Shown here piece by piece: positions 35,601-43,137 of a stretch of 64,000 nucleotides of DNA (the stretch's first letter is position 1; each line of letters opens with the position of its first letter). Both the position numbers and the translations under genes were made by a program. The notes under the pieces were generated by a model. The model did no database searches, had not been told where the DNA came from, and saw nothing but the letters and a program-made list of their open reading frames with translations. Source of the stretch: Aurantiochytrium sp. KH105 (Eukaryota; Sar; Bigyra; Thraustochytrida; Thraustochytriidae); contig BGKB01000140.1 in assembly GCA_003116975.1 (NCBI GenBank), positions 121,297-185,296 of the forward strand. The letters are read 5' to 3'.

Positions 35601-38225
35601 CTTGTGAGCGGCGAGGCGTCGACCATCGACACCGATTTCCAGGACCAGAGCATTTCTTTGCTTCGGAATTTCATCGACCAGGCGAACCAGACAATCATCG
35701 CGAACCGACGAGCCGAGGACGACCCGGCAGCAGTCGGCATCTTGCCTTCGTCAGTGCAGGACAACACGCTCGAAAGTCTCACGCGCATTCTTGCAGCGGC
35801 GCGCGAAACTGTCGAATCTTCAGCTCGTCGGCTCTCTGGTCGCGCGCGCATGTTGTCAGATGAGGCTTCGTGTGGAATCGTTTCTCTCACGCGTAGTACA
35901 ATTGAGGAGCTAGCACGGCTGTCTTTGCAAAATTACGCCGAGGGCGCCGCGGCGCGCCAGTTTCAATCTTCGGGTATTCAATTGGCAACGGCCCGCGAGA
36001 GCACGTCTGCCCTTGGAACGGGCAGTGAAGGCGGCGATGGTCTGTCTTCTGTGGCGCTTCCTGGATCAAAGTCCGGTAAGAGCGCGTCGAGTAATACCAC
36101 GTCGTCGAGCTCTTCAAGCTCGCGAGGCTCGTTTGTGCTCCCGGCCGATATTGTGAGCGGCATGGACTTTGGCGACGCGGATGCCCCCTCCGAAATTGAT
36201 CTCATTGCGGTCTCCTACAGCATGAACATTCGCTGCGAGGTTGTTTTCAACGTGACTCTCATCGATGCAGACGGGAACAGCGAGGACGAGTGCAACCTTA
36301 CTTCCGAGATCGTCCAGTACACGGGCCCTGTGTCCGAGGTGACGGACGTGGTTTCTCTCGACTTTGTTGATACGAGCGACCCGGAGCGCCGCTTTGACCC
36401 GAGCGGGCTGGACGAGGGCATCACCATTCAAGTTCCGCGCAACGACGTCCTGGATGCGGACCTTTGCGCAGATGTGGAGAATGCTACGGAACTGGTGTGT
36501 GGCTTCTTCGATCCAGACACGAATGAATGGTCTACATCTGGGTGCGAGCTCTCGGGCAACCAGACGGATCCTGACAGTTTCGTGACCTGTGTCTGCAACC
36601 ATGCCTCCGACTATGCGGTATGGCACGCGTTCACGGATGATGTGCGTCAAACGTTTTCGGATCCAATTACCTCTGTCACATCCATTGCTCTGCTCCTTCT
36701 CGGTGTGTTGTTCCCATCGATATTCTTCGTCTGGATCGTCGGCCTGTGGTGGGCGAATCGACGGGACAAGTCCGATGCCAACTCGATTCAAAAGGGCGCC
36801 ATTGGCATGATGTACCTGCGCCGCATGCAAGCGCGATCGCAGCAGCGCAGATTCTTTGAGAATCTCAAGGCCATGGTTCGTGAGCAGCAGAATGTCAGCG
36901 ACCTGGACTCTTACAAGGACCTGCAGGCCAACCCCCACCGCCCGCGGCCCCTGTTCAACCGGTCGATCTGCAAGAACTTTTTCCTTGCCATTGTTTACGA
37001 GCACAGTCTTCTTGGTCTCATCAAGTACGACGCTCACTACAGCCGAATGCAGCGGGTCTCGGTCTTTGTGGCCATTTGCATGGGCAACGCCCTCGCTGCT
37101 TCCATCTTTTTCGAGCTCAAGACCGCCGAAGATGTGTCGACTGGCTTCCTCTTTGGCACCATCATCATGTGTTCGCTCTTCGTTTCCATCCCGATTCGCG
37201 TCTTTGTCAAAGCACTCTTCCGCATCTCAGACCTGCAGGAGGGATCTCGTGGTTCTCGCGTGAGCACCGCCTTTGAGGCGCTCTCGCATATCGAGGAGCG
37301 TCCCATGGACGAGTCGGAAGTAGCCCTCCTCTTGAGCTACAACCGCGTTTTCCGCGCCAAAGCCCAGGTGGCTTCCCTCCGCGCCCAAATCCGCCTCGCC
37401 AAGCGACAAACGCCAGCCGTCACAAGCCAAGCAGCGGTCGAGGCCGCCGCTCTCGTTCCTGGATCGCCTGGGGGTGGCGAGACGGACCCGGAGCAGGCGA
37501 TCGAGGTTCGTTCCCTCGAGGAACTGCAGACTAGTCTGGAAGACGCTCTTAATGAGCATCGGGAGGCGAAACTGGCGCTACTCCAGCGTACGCGCAATGC
37601 GAACGCGGAGTGGCGTACGCTGCGAACCGAGGACGCGATTGCGCGCATTAATCGTGTTCGGAAGCAAAAGAGCGCCATTATGCGTGTCACGGCTCTTCTT
37701 TCGGATGAGGCACAGGTTGTTGGAAAGCCCCGCCGACCTATGCTGGGCGCTGCCTTCAAGTACGTGGCCTGGTTCATCATGTTTTGCTTTTACGCTTTCT
37801 CTGCCTTTTATGTAACTCGTTTTGTGCTTACGCGCGCGGATCGTGTTGGGGCTGGCGCGGCAGAAAATGAAATTCTTCTCATATGGCTTGGCACGGCAGC
37901 ATCTGGCATCATCATTGGCTACGTTGTGGCGGAGCCAACCATCTTCTTTTTGCGCTACGCGCTCTTCCCGTACATTCTCATTCGCTTCGGACATAACTCG
38001 GACACCGTGAGCAACCAAGCTGATGGCACTGATGTGGAACCCGGCGACGACCACGATGACGACGACAGCAACCAGGGGTCCACGCTCAACAGGCGCAAGT
38101 CTCGTCTTTCCGAATTCTACTACGATCATTCGGGCAAGCGCGGAGCTCGCAAGGAGAAGAAGAAGGGCTCAGATAATACAGTCTTGCTGGAGCTTGCCGC
38201 CGACATGCTCGAAGCTGGACTCTAA
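29619..38225 (+). CDS. Polycystin-1-like surface protein: LNR, REJ region, GPS motif, six TM segments
   Basis: About 2868 residues from the ATG at 29619, chosen because it begins a clear signal peptide (MRAAAAALAVLAAVVAALA, cleavage near PARG-E); an upstream in-frame ATG at 29517 would add 34 Arg/Ala-rich residues. The long Cys-rich ectodomain contains a Lin12/Notch repeat (about residues 353-390, CHPSHLGDGYCNPKC). An REJ-like region (about 1355-1905) includes the WSCSRSDNVACGL signature. A GPS autoproteolysis-type motif (about 2282-2335) ends CVCNHASDYAVWH. About six membrane segments follow (near 2350, 2478, 2508, 2715, 2752, 2772). The block EHSLLGLIKYDAHYSRMQRVS resembles the start of the polycystin-1 membrane region. 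No PLAT domain is seen between TM1 and TM2 and no channel pore is evident. Likely a plasma or flagellar membrane receptor (inference). Confidence 0.88.
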   Translation: MRAAAAALAVLAAVVAALAAPARGENLLTLDCQGGLHVLEGLPLETHVNLASLKAAANLLGEQWLERARCACGEAPDAELIRRFVPSADFFVAAVAHQDDGNGGYTLDDSAFENSCAGTDSGVQAVFSAISSAFPVIDGAKLSGVELPSTCSYQSLQNGQGCQLTLNGMVNNTWVKSESTTLNVVIDRCEDSITWPFISIDCEGADCDQVLVQPCDSDADCTSEFQSCKGFFGNTTEDAIALMADLGFTVGDDATCATAGREIQLPVFADEILLGIFGLEAEPGLLFDMRTCTPTFYDLASIARDLIVDGGSDSSESTLDALLGLISPPFSATEVKTEITDTAMILPGFDIDFCASLGCHPSHLGDGYCNPKCNVPECLYDGNECANCECVSGSDYSTCNKTSYDGFFIASFSTYSSSYLDVFPAAQPSADVCAVDTNSTLSEYDAIAICGEKPPATSGPEWFCTINGEQTAEGGIVNGTVLFSATSIDSNGNVLFDCADGDESVARQRLCTCASPVNVSECWDYPFDHTITWTIAGEFPEDEALCGPRPTFETCPLATLTTAIPQAGLVSPLALDPATFDKDGNSHFTPDIAPADSNILYTLCDGTIVANLFNPFLSVAVAMPNLNSTLTHLKNAIRQMDDCGSDLSALAGDNATVAFDFWKPAFWLGALMPGDYISSRGNATLGYKFENSEPLTFSNAESLTVENLLSGPSSPVRFEISLAEPFGVSQFDVAVEIDTCDSENGASELSQLKVALVAPFIQGVVDGVSTCADTLLDTCPGTVEESFCFDFSTAIASIFGDSDDGSETAGLGEFSYIFDVFVWRDTIAPPELCLELDDRFSLLSVRRLLFDLVLADGVSAPLEVPALTEELLLACLPVFFQTIDSLFSDSQVYCYSESSYDTTCDDGLSVTECEESFANLTLPQCSASNLYTSATNCSTAIRKHISCDYAVCVGYKTANTIKFGGEFHAQYSYVDGAGLQYVSALESCMAECGYSLGVDPDDPTLPLDYECFQATNGCTEPSVGTYTCPEDTGFNELRQFDNLTVVEVNLTASACPAHLPYAYLDDIDTLNKCCSNNGGLSNEERSVTPMFCDISSDSCPTCGDYVPSYSESTNAGYCEWDVLEYPCTGTDILIFVNGSETEVPYYPTTSEGCDAICASFVAANSTCTCNTGEENFCFEASANVTCTQDSVAGQGTLWSEAHRTAAGTVVQLDPDTDTYGSVTVYDFDAVMSRTEEVPGSLYTAIAPVPLSANFSEDGTGIEITFDAPSNQVLGSVVSGVAECAEILVISSEAASDSVCYWTSSTVLFVSLSAQSTVSLNDELSFLAGNGIRAATGYSPEVSGTLIVSWGASAYPTPQISLRGVSEVSPCGETLSLTGQATSGAAGRALTWTLQIDDTTSESTVFTASGLTSPLFEYSFTDAGIVAGESYEASAQATNWLGEISAIAYWSFSVATEDIPTISIESASPLVATRGVTRVTVDATTQFTCGLPTTTYEYAWTYSSDNWVTSNTLNGYTSSAYRKFAIDRFPVGSFKLRVTTRVKDSPSIEAHDEIDLVINAPELALVPTGGFYRAIFRNEILNVDFSRSCNPAAAVGCDPVFGATAGSAAALTPFLSTPVVVWSCSRSDNVACGLSLPASTSLVWTMPSNTLVAGIQYFFTATVNGQASKVVTIEVRPTIACAVIPSVSIAPVDPVLTVPNAGVVLKGSVSNYVPGASTNTVKLIWQRMITDDAGTLVAQSATSFASVVSRPQLVLSKASLTPGTTYTFRLTARQECSESSNNHPFAQVTFTVNKPPSNGYVSSALTTGFAYDTDFTFVATGFSDDNTPLTYSFEYTFQKPTGILRPEDTYSLGPFSASPTLRTSLELPAAAAGVNGSATMYITVVARDALGAESQRVNFLAITLQNPIKSPLWAPPDFANELQNVTAEGGKDEDLLRAAISLGSLVNSAAGSNVENLEAWATSTRNAALGYLQGVNVTEREDPFMVSLQINLLLTLVSGEASTIDTDFQDQSISLLRNFIDQANQTIIANRRAEDDPAAVGILPSSVQDNTLESLTRILAAARETVESSARRLSGRARMLSDEASCGIVSLTRSTIEELARLSLQNYAEGAAARQFQSSGIQLATARESTSALGTGSEGGDGLSSVALPGSKSGKSASSNTTSSSSSSSRGSFVLPADIVSGMDFGDADAPSEIDLIAVSYSMNIRCEVVFNVTLIDADGNSEDECNLTSEIVQYTGPVSEVTDVVSLDFVDTSDPERRFDPSGLDEGITIQVPRNDVLDADLCADVENATELVCGFFDPDTNEWSTSGCELSGNQTDPDSFVTCVCNHASDYAVWHAFTDDVRQTFSDPITSVTSIALLLLGVLFPSIFFVWIVGLWWANRRDKSDANSIQKGAIGMMYLRRMQARSQQRRFFENLKAMVREQQNVSDLDSYKDLQANPHRPRPLFNRSICKNFFLAIVYEHSLLGLIKYDAHYSRMQRVSVFVAICMGNALAASIFFELKTAEDVSTGFLFGTIIMCSLFVSIPIRVFVKALFRISDLQEGSRGSRVSTAFEALSHIEERPMDESEVALLLSYNRVFRAKAQVASLRAQIRLAKRQTPAVTSQAAVEAAALVPGSPGGGETDPEQAIEVRSLEELQTSLEDALNEHREAKLALLQRTRNANAEWRTLRTEDAIARINRVRKQKSAIMRVTALLSDEAQVVGKPRRPMLGAAFKYVAWFIMFCFYAFSAFYVTRFVLTRADRVGAGAAENEILLIWLGTAASGIIIGYVVAEPTIFFLRYALFPYILIRFGHNSDTVSNQADGTDVEPGDDHDDDDSNQGSTLNRRKSRLSEFYYDHSGKRGARKEKKKGSDNTVLLELAADMLEAGL

Positions 38226-38392
38226 AGTGTCTCTCGAAGTCTTGTCCCCCATAAAATCAGATTAGGCCTTTTTTTTTTACCAAGGTTATACATAAAGTGT
38301 TTTGTTTTTCCATCTTAACCACCATGCGCAGTGCTTTACTTGTGGCTCTCCACTTGCTCCACAACCAAAGTATTTTCTGCTCTTTCGTCTGA

Positions 38393-41300
38393 TCATGTGG
38401 CTTCGACAAAGCTCTTTCGAGCCTGCCCGACCTTGGGTCGCTGTGTTTGAGCACCCTTACGCTTTCCGCCGCAAAGCTGCTTGAGGTGGCGCTTGAATAT
38501 TGCGGCGTTGGCAAGCTCGTCAAGTTTTTCCAAAAATGTCCGCTTTGCAGAATTGCTCGCACCCGCGCGAGGTATTGATGGCTCGCTCAAGGCTGAACGC
38601 AGCCAATCGCAGGCGAGGTCGCGGAATTGACCGAGAATGGCTCGAAGGCAGAGCGAAAGGCGATCAATGGCCCACGCCGGCATGCGACCTCCTCCCGCGC
38701 AAAGAAGCCCTCGCGTGAGACCTGCGCCGCGAGCTTCGAGAGACCTGTCGCGGGCCGCCTTGAACCAGGACGGCATTGTCGGAATGGGTTGCTGAAAAAC
38801 GTCCTCGTGATCCGCACAGCAACCAAGAACAAGAACTCGCGCAGTCTGAACAATCTCCAGAGCAAGATCCTGGTCCTCGATTTCCCCTGACTGATCATTC
38901 AGCATAATGATCACAGTATCGCAGGTGGTCTGATGCAGAGTCAAGAGACGAGACTCGAGAACGCTGGAGGCCGGAGTATGTTCTCGAGACCGCCGGGGCA
39001 AAGCTGTGCATCGTAGCAAGGCCCGCGCAAGCTGCAGAACGAGACGCGCAATGTCCGGACACGCATCCATCCAGGAAAGTAGGTCGCTGGAAGGTGTCGA
39101 GGCGCGCTGCAGAAGCGCGAGGCAGCAGTCGAGCAAAGTCGCAAGTAACACGTGATCCAAGGAGAGCACTTCGGCTTGACGGACGAAGGAAACGAGGAAC
39201 CTTAGCGCGAGAGTCGAAGTGCCGGTAGAGTCTGTAATCCTGGCAATCGCAACCCCCTGCGCGTCATGTACGGCAACCTGTAGATCGCTTGCATGCGCAG
39301 GAAGCGTGCCGGCGCAAAAGGTCGACATAAAGGCAAAGGCAGCCTCGAGGACATCAAATTCTTCGTGAGACAACCCATGCGCCTGCGCAGCGCTTTGCAC
39401 AACGTTGCGCGTGAGCTGGAAGATGGGTAGATTGGCTTGTACAAAGGCATTGTGCGCTCTGGTGTTGTTGCCTTCGTCGGTAATGCCAGTTCTTTCGTCG
39501 CGCAATCTGTTGGCAGCTCCGATGACGACCATGCTCAAGTGAAAGCCATGTCGCAAAAGGGCGGGTGACGACCCGCGCTCTTGAAAAATACAATTAATCG
39601 GCCTCATGATTGCGTCGACAACTCTGTGGTCGGCACCGACGTTTTCGCGTAGACAATGAAAGGCGAAGTAGGTAAGCGACTGCAAGAGGAGGTCAATACT
39701 ACGCAGAGACAGGTTTCTCCCGGTTCGGGACATGGGTCCATCTACATGGACGACTCGTTCCCCTTGCGATGCGCGCGGAGCATCAATAGCTGCGCAATGT
39801 GCCGCCAGAATTTCGTGCAGATCGAGAAAGAGAAATGTGTCGGTGCTGCCTTCTCCTCGCCCGCCAGGAAAAGAAGTTTCGCGACGCAAGTCCGCAAGGA
39901 CCAGGGCGCAGCTTTCAAATGCGCAAAGTTTGGCAAGAGCCACGACTCCGACATGATCTTCAGATTCACGCATCGGAAAGACATCGTCTTGCTCTTGGGC
40001 AAAAAGACTCGCTCGTGCGCACATGAACAAATGACCAATAAATTGCGCTGGCGCGTCTTGCGCAGCTGCACTCATGGCCCATGCTAAAACTGCTGCAGTG
40101 CGCAAGAGTGCACGGTGCTGTGGGCCAGCCTCTCCGCTGGCAAGCCGCGCGGTCCGCTCCAGAATGACTTGAATATCGCCATTCTGGCTCGAAAGCTGCT
40201 GAGCGAGCGCGCTCAGTGCGTGAAGGCCAGACTCTTGAAGACGCCACGATGATGATGAAGTAGAAGAAGAAGTACTGTCCATGTCGTAGATACGATGCCG
40301 AATCCAAGATGCCAGACGAGGCGGAGACTCTGTATCGGAAAACAGTGTTCGTAAGAGGTTACGGAACTCTCTGCGCAAGCCTCGAAATTCGCTTCGATCG
40401 TTGGCATCCCATTTACCGACGTAGATCTCGTCGGCAGGAATGATTAGCACGTCCGTACAGTATGTGGCCGTGGCCTGCTCGCAACTTTGACGAAGCGAGT
40501 CTGCAAAGTGCTGAGGAATTGCCACATTTTTCTTGTGAATAGACTCGCAAATTCCATGACAAGCGCGCCAGAATTCGAAGGTAGCGCTGATGACGTCTCC
40601 CGGAAGGTCCGGCTTAATGCAGGCGGTGACGCAGCCCACAACGGCTTCCATATGTGCGTCAAACGCATGCTCTGGGAAAGGGTCCACCGCATGCTCGCAA
40701 ATAATTGAGAGGCGAGCTAAGGCCACGGAAACGAGAGTTGCGCAAACATTTGCGGCAAGTTTCGTATCGAAAGAGTCCGTCACGGCAACATGTCGCAAAG
40801 TTCTCAGGAGGGGGTCTAGCGGCAGACCCTCGCGAAGCTTACGACGATATACCGCGCACTCGCGAACGGAGGCAGAGACTTTGTCGATTTCGTCGGCACG
40901 AAGAGTGGCGCATGTCGCCACCAGTTCAATATTGTCAAGGATGTTCGTCAGCAGCGCGGATCTTTGCGGCGAGTCTGGACTCGCGAAGGGGGCGAGATGG
41001 TCCATAAAGTCAAAAAGGAAGCCTGCTATGGCAGAGTTAGCCAACAGCTCGACGTGAATAGCACCGAGGGCAAGCCAGGCACTTAAACAAGATAGAAGTG
41101 CATTGGCTGCGTCCGAGGCTCGCGGTGACTCATCGTTGAGCGCGCTTCGAGCGGCCTGCTGGCTTGCGTTCACAAGTAATCTTAGAACGTCGGGGCCGGT
41201 CTCAGTAAGAGCGGCCCTAATTTCGTCTTGTCGGCGGCGACCGAGCGAAAGGCCGTCTTCCCCGACAAGTTCGGCCACGACACGCAAACCTTGCAGGAGA

Positions 41301-41830
41301 TCAATGTCTTGGAAGGCGGCAGAGATGCGTGGCACCAGTTCTTTTTCTGGCCATGAGCGGACGGCGAGAGCACCATAGGCAAGAAAGAGCTGTGTTCGCA
41401 CACGCGGAGCTACCGCAGCCGCTACGGATGTCGGATCGGCGAAAGCCGCGATGGCTTTGCGAAGGTACATTTCTACTTCCTCCAAGCCACCGCAAGTTTC
41501 TGCTGCATGCACAAGCTGGCGCGAACGACGCGCCATTCCTTGTAGAGACTGACTAGCGAAGAGTACTGTTGTCGCCCATACCTGATTAGCCTGCGCAGCC
41601 AGTTCTGGGGCGGCACATGCGACCAAGGACTCTGGCGTGCTTTGTAGTACGCCACAACAGACGGCCCAAGCCTCTTTCGTGCGCACGAATTCTGTCAAGT
41701 ACTTGTTGAACTGAGCCCTTTTCGTCTCGCCGCCCGTTGTGCCAACACCGGCCCCGCCGTTGAAGAGCCCGTGCGTGGCGACCACGAACCGCCTCGTGAG
41801 CTCCTCGCCACCAACATTTGCCAGGTTCAT
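38393..41830 (-). CDS. Importin-beta family karyopherin, transportin-3/Mtr10-like
   Basis: A 1145-residue helical-repeat protein. The middle aligns by eye with transportin-3 (TNPO3/Mtr10): VGEDGLSLGRRRQDEI, then a CLSAWLALGAIHVELLANS helix pair, then TFEFWRACHGICESIHKK, in the same order and spacing as in TNPO3. Those proteins import SR-type splicing factors and shuttle through the nuclear pore with Ran. The protein is somewhat longer than human TNPO3 (about 920), with Ala-rich loops. Exportin/importin-13 relatives are the main alternative. The ATG at 41830 is the first in frame and the frame is closed upstream by GC-rich DNA. It is convergent with the polycystin-like gene (167-bp gap) and divergent from the trehalose-synthase-like gene. 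Confidence 0.82.
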   Translation of the reverse strand: MNLANVGGEELTRRFVVATHGLFNGGAGVGTTGGETKRAQFNKYLTEFVRTKEAWAVCCGVLQSTPESLVACAAPELAAQANQVWATTVLFASQSLQGMARRSRQLVHAAETCGGLEEVEMYLRKAIAAFADPTSVAAAVAPRVRTQLFLAYGALAVRSWPEKELVPRISAAFQDIDLLQGLRVVAELVGEDGLSLGRRRQDEIRAALTETGPDVLRLLVNASQQAARSALNDESPRASDAANALLSCLSAWLALGAIHVELLANSAIAGFLFDFMDHLAPFASPDSPQRSALLTNILDNIELVATCATLRADEIDKVSASVRECAVYRRKLREGLPLDPLLRTLRHVAVTDSFDTKLAANVCATLVSVALARLSIICEHAVDPFPEHAFDAHMEAVVGCVTACIKPDLPGDVISATFEFWRACHGICESIHKKNVAIPQHFADSLRQSCEQATATYCTDVLIIPADEIYVGKWDANDRSEFRGLRREFRNLLRTLFSDTESPPRLASWIRHRIYDMDSTSSSTSSSSWRLQESGLHALSALAQQLSSQNGDIQVILERTARLASGEAGPQHRALLRTAAVLAWAMSAAAQDAPAQFIGHLFMCARASLFAQEQDDVFPMRESEDHVGVVALAKLCAFESCALVLADLRRETSFPGGRGEGSTDTFLFLDLHEILAAHCAAIDAPRASQGERVVHVDGPMSRTGRNLSLRSIDLLLQSLTYFAFHCLRENVGADHRVVDAIMRPINCIFQERGSSPALLRHGFHLSMVVIGAANRLRDERTGITDEGNNTRAHNAFVQANLPIFQLTRNVVQSAAQAHGLSHEEFDVLEAAFAFMSTFCAGTLPAHASDLQVAVHDAQGVAIARITDSTGTSTLALRFLVSFVRQAEVLSLDHVLLATLLDCCLALLQRASTPSSDLLSWMDACPDIARLVLQLARALLRCTALPRRSREHTPASSVLESRLLTLHQTTCDTVIIMLNDQSGEIEDQDLALEIVQTARVLVLGCCADHEDVFQQPIPTMPSWFKAARDRSLEARGAGLTRGLLCAGGGRMPAWAIDRLSLCLRAILGQFRDLACDWLRSALSEPSIPRAGASNSAKRTFLEKLDELANAAIFKRHLKQLCGGKRKGAQTQRPKVGQARKSFVEAT

Positions 41831-42597
41831 GACGAGAATGTCTCTGACTGACGTTTTGGTCTGCTCCTCTCGCGTGCGCGAGCAAGGCCCACCCGTGCGC
41901 CAGCTGCTGCCCTCGCGCCGTGCGTGCCTCGTGCCTCGGCGGACTCGTCCTCCGCGCTAGGTATGTTCTGCAAGCGAGTGAGCGAGATTAGTTGACGAGG
42001 CCAAAGCGAGAGACCGAGCAAGAGAACGAGCAAGAAACCAAGAGGATATGGGGACCACGGCATGCACGCCCGCAAGGAAACCACGAAGAGTACGGGCGAA
42101 CAAAGCCCCCTTGGTGCTCGAGGAGCGTCTACCGCCTCGGACTCTGCGCCCATCACGATCATTCTAAGAACATCATCAACTGTCGTAGAAAAAAAATAAA
42201 ATTCATGGCATGTGCAAGCAAGGACACCTGCCCTGCGTCTTGCTTCACTTGCAAGTGTGGAGAACAGACTTATCCGAATAAAGTTCACTTGTAGCGGCGC
42301 GTCCCGAACACGAAGCAACCAGCCAGACCGACAAGGGCAAGATGAAGACCAAGATGGTCCAAGAGATAGATGCTCGTCCCGCCGGTGCTGGCCGCCCTGC
42401 AGAGACCCGACTCGGCCTCTGCAATTTCCCGCGACACAAGAGCCTGCGGCGCTGCTCGTCGGCGTCCGCGGCGGCTGCTCGAGTCGAGGCGCGCCGATCG
42501 ATCGATCGATCGATCGTATCGTTTCGTTTCTCTCGGGCGGCGACCGTGAGGCGGGTCGGCGACGCATCGTCGTGGGCGCCATTTGTGCCGCGGGATA

Positions 42598-42652
42598 GCC
42601 GACTTGCAGGCCGGGAATTGCCGACTTGCGCGGGGCGCTATAGCCCACTTGC
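42598..42652. promoter_or_regulatory. Three helically spaced GCCGACTTGC-type repeats
   Basis: GCCGACTTGC at 42598-42607 and 42620-42629, and GCCCACTTGC at 42643-42652, with start-to-start spacings of 22 and 23 bp, about two DNA turns. The third copy has one substitution. Position in a divergent upstream region suggests a transcription-factor array, but no known factor is recognised. Confidence 0.45.
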
Positions 42653-43057
42653 GGGCGGCGGCGCCTCGCTGGCGGCTCGCGAGCAAAACCAAATCCACTC
42701 GGCCGCAGAGCATCGCCGCAAGGGAGAGCGCGCGAGCGAGCGGGCGAGCGAGCGGGCGCGCACCTCGCGGACTCGGCGCGCGCGCGGAGACGGCGCGCCC
42801 AATCACGCCCCGCGCGGCCCTCCGCCCCGCCCTCCAACACGCCGTCGGAACTCGCTGATCGCGCCGCGTGACCCGGCGAGGAGACAGACCTGGAGAAAAA
42901 GCGGCTCGAGCGAGCTCGAGCCTGCAGGAAAGCGCGCGCGCGGGCATCGGCGTCGGCGTCGGCGCTCGCTCCGGGGGCTTGCTGGCTTGCTGGCTTGCTT
43001 GCTTGCTTGCTTGCTCGTCGCTGGGCGCAAAGGCGGGTTTAAGAGTAGCGTCGATTC

Positions 43058-43121
43058 TTGAGCGTTGAGCTTTGAGCTTTTGAGCTTTGCGCGTTGAGCG
43101 TTGAGCGTTGAGCGTTGAGCG
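43058..43121. repeat. TTGAGCG heptanucleotide array abutting the TPS-like start
   Basis: Repeated TTGAGCG units, interspersed with TTGAGCTT variants in the first half and perfect in the last four to five copies. The array ends about 16 bp before the ATG at 43138, so it lies in the 5' UTR or core promoter. Confidence 0.85.
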
Positions 43122-43137
43122 TGCTGCTTCCTCGAAG

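Larger units (their letters stand above)
41831..43137. promoter_or_regulatory. Divergent upstream region, karyopherin / CBM20-TPS-like gene
   Basis: About 1.3 kb between divergent starts. Visible features: a GATC/ATCG run (about 42496-42517), three spaced copies of GCCGACTTGC-like sequence (42598-42652), GAGC runs (about 42725-42760), GCTT runs (about 42978-43015), and a TTGAGCG heptamer array just before the TPS-like ATG. Minus-strand ORFs of 337 and 355 codons in this region are GC-driven shadows. Confidence 0.5.
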
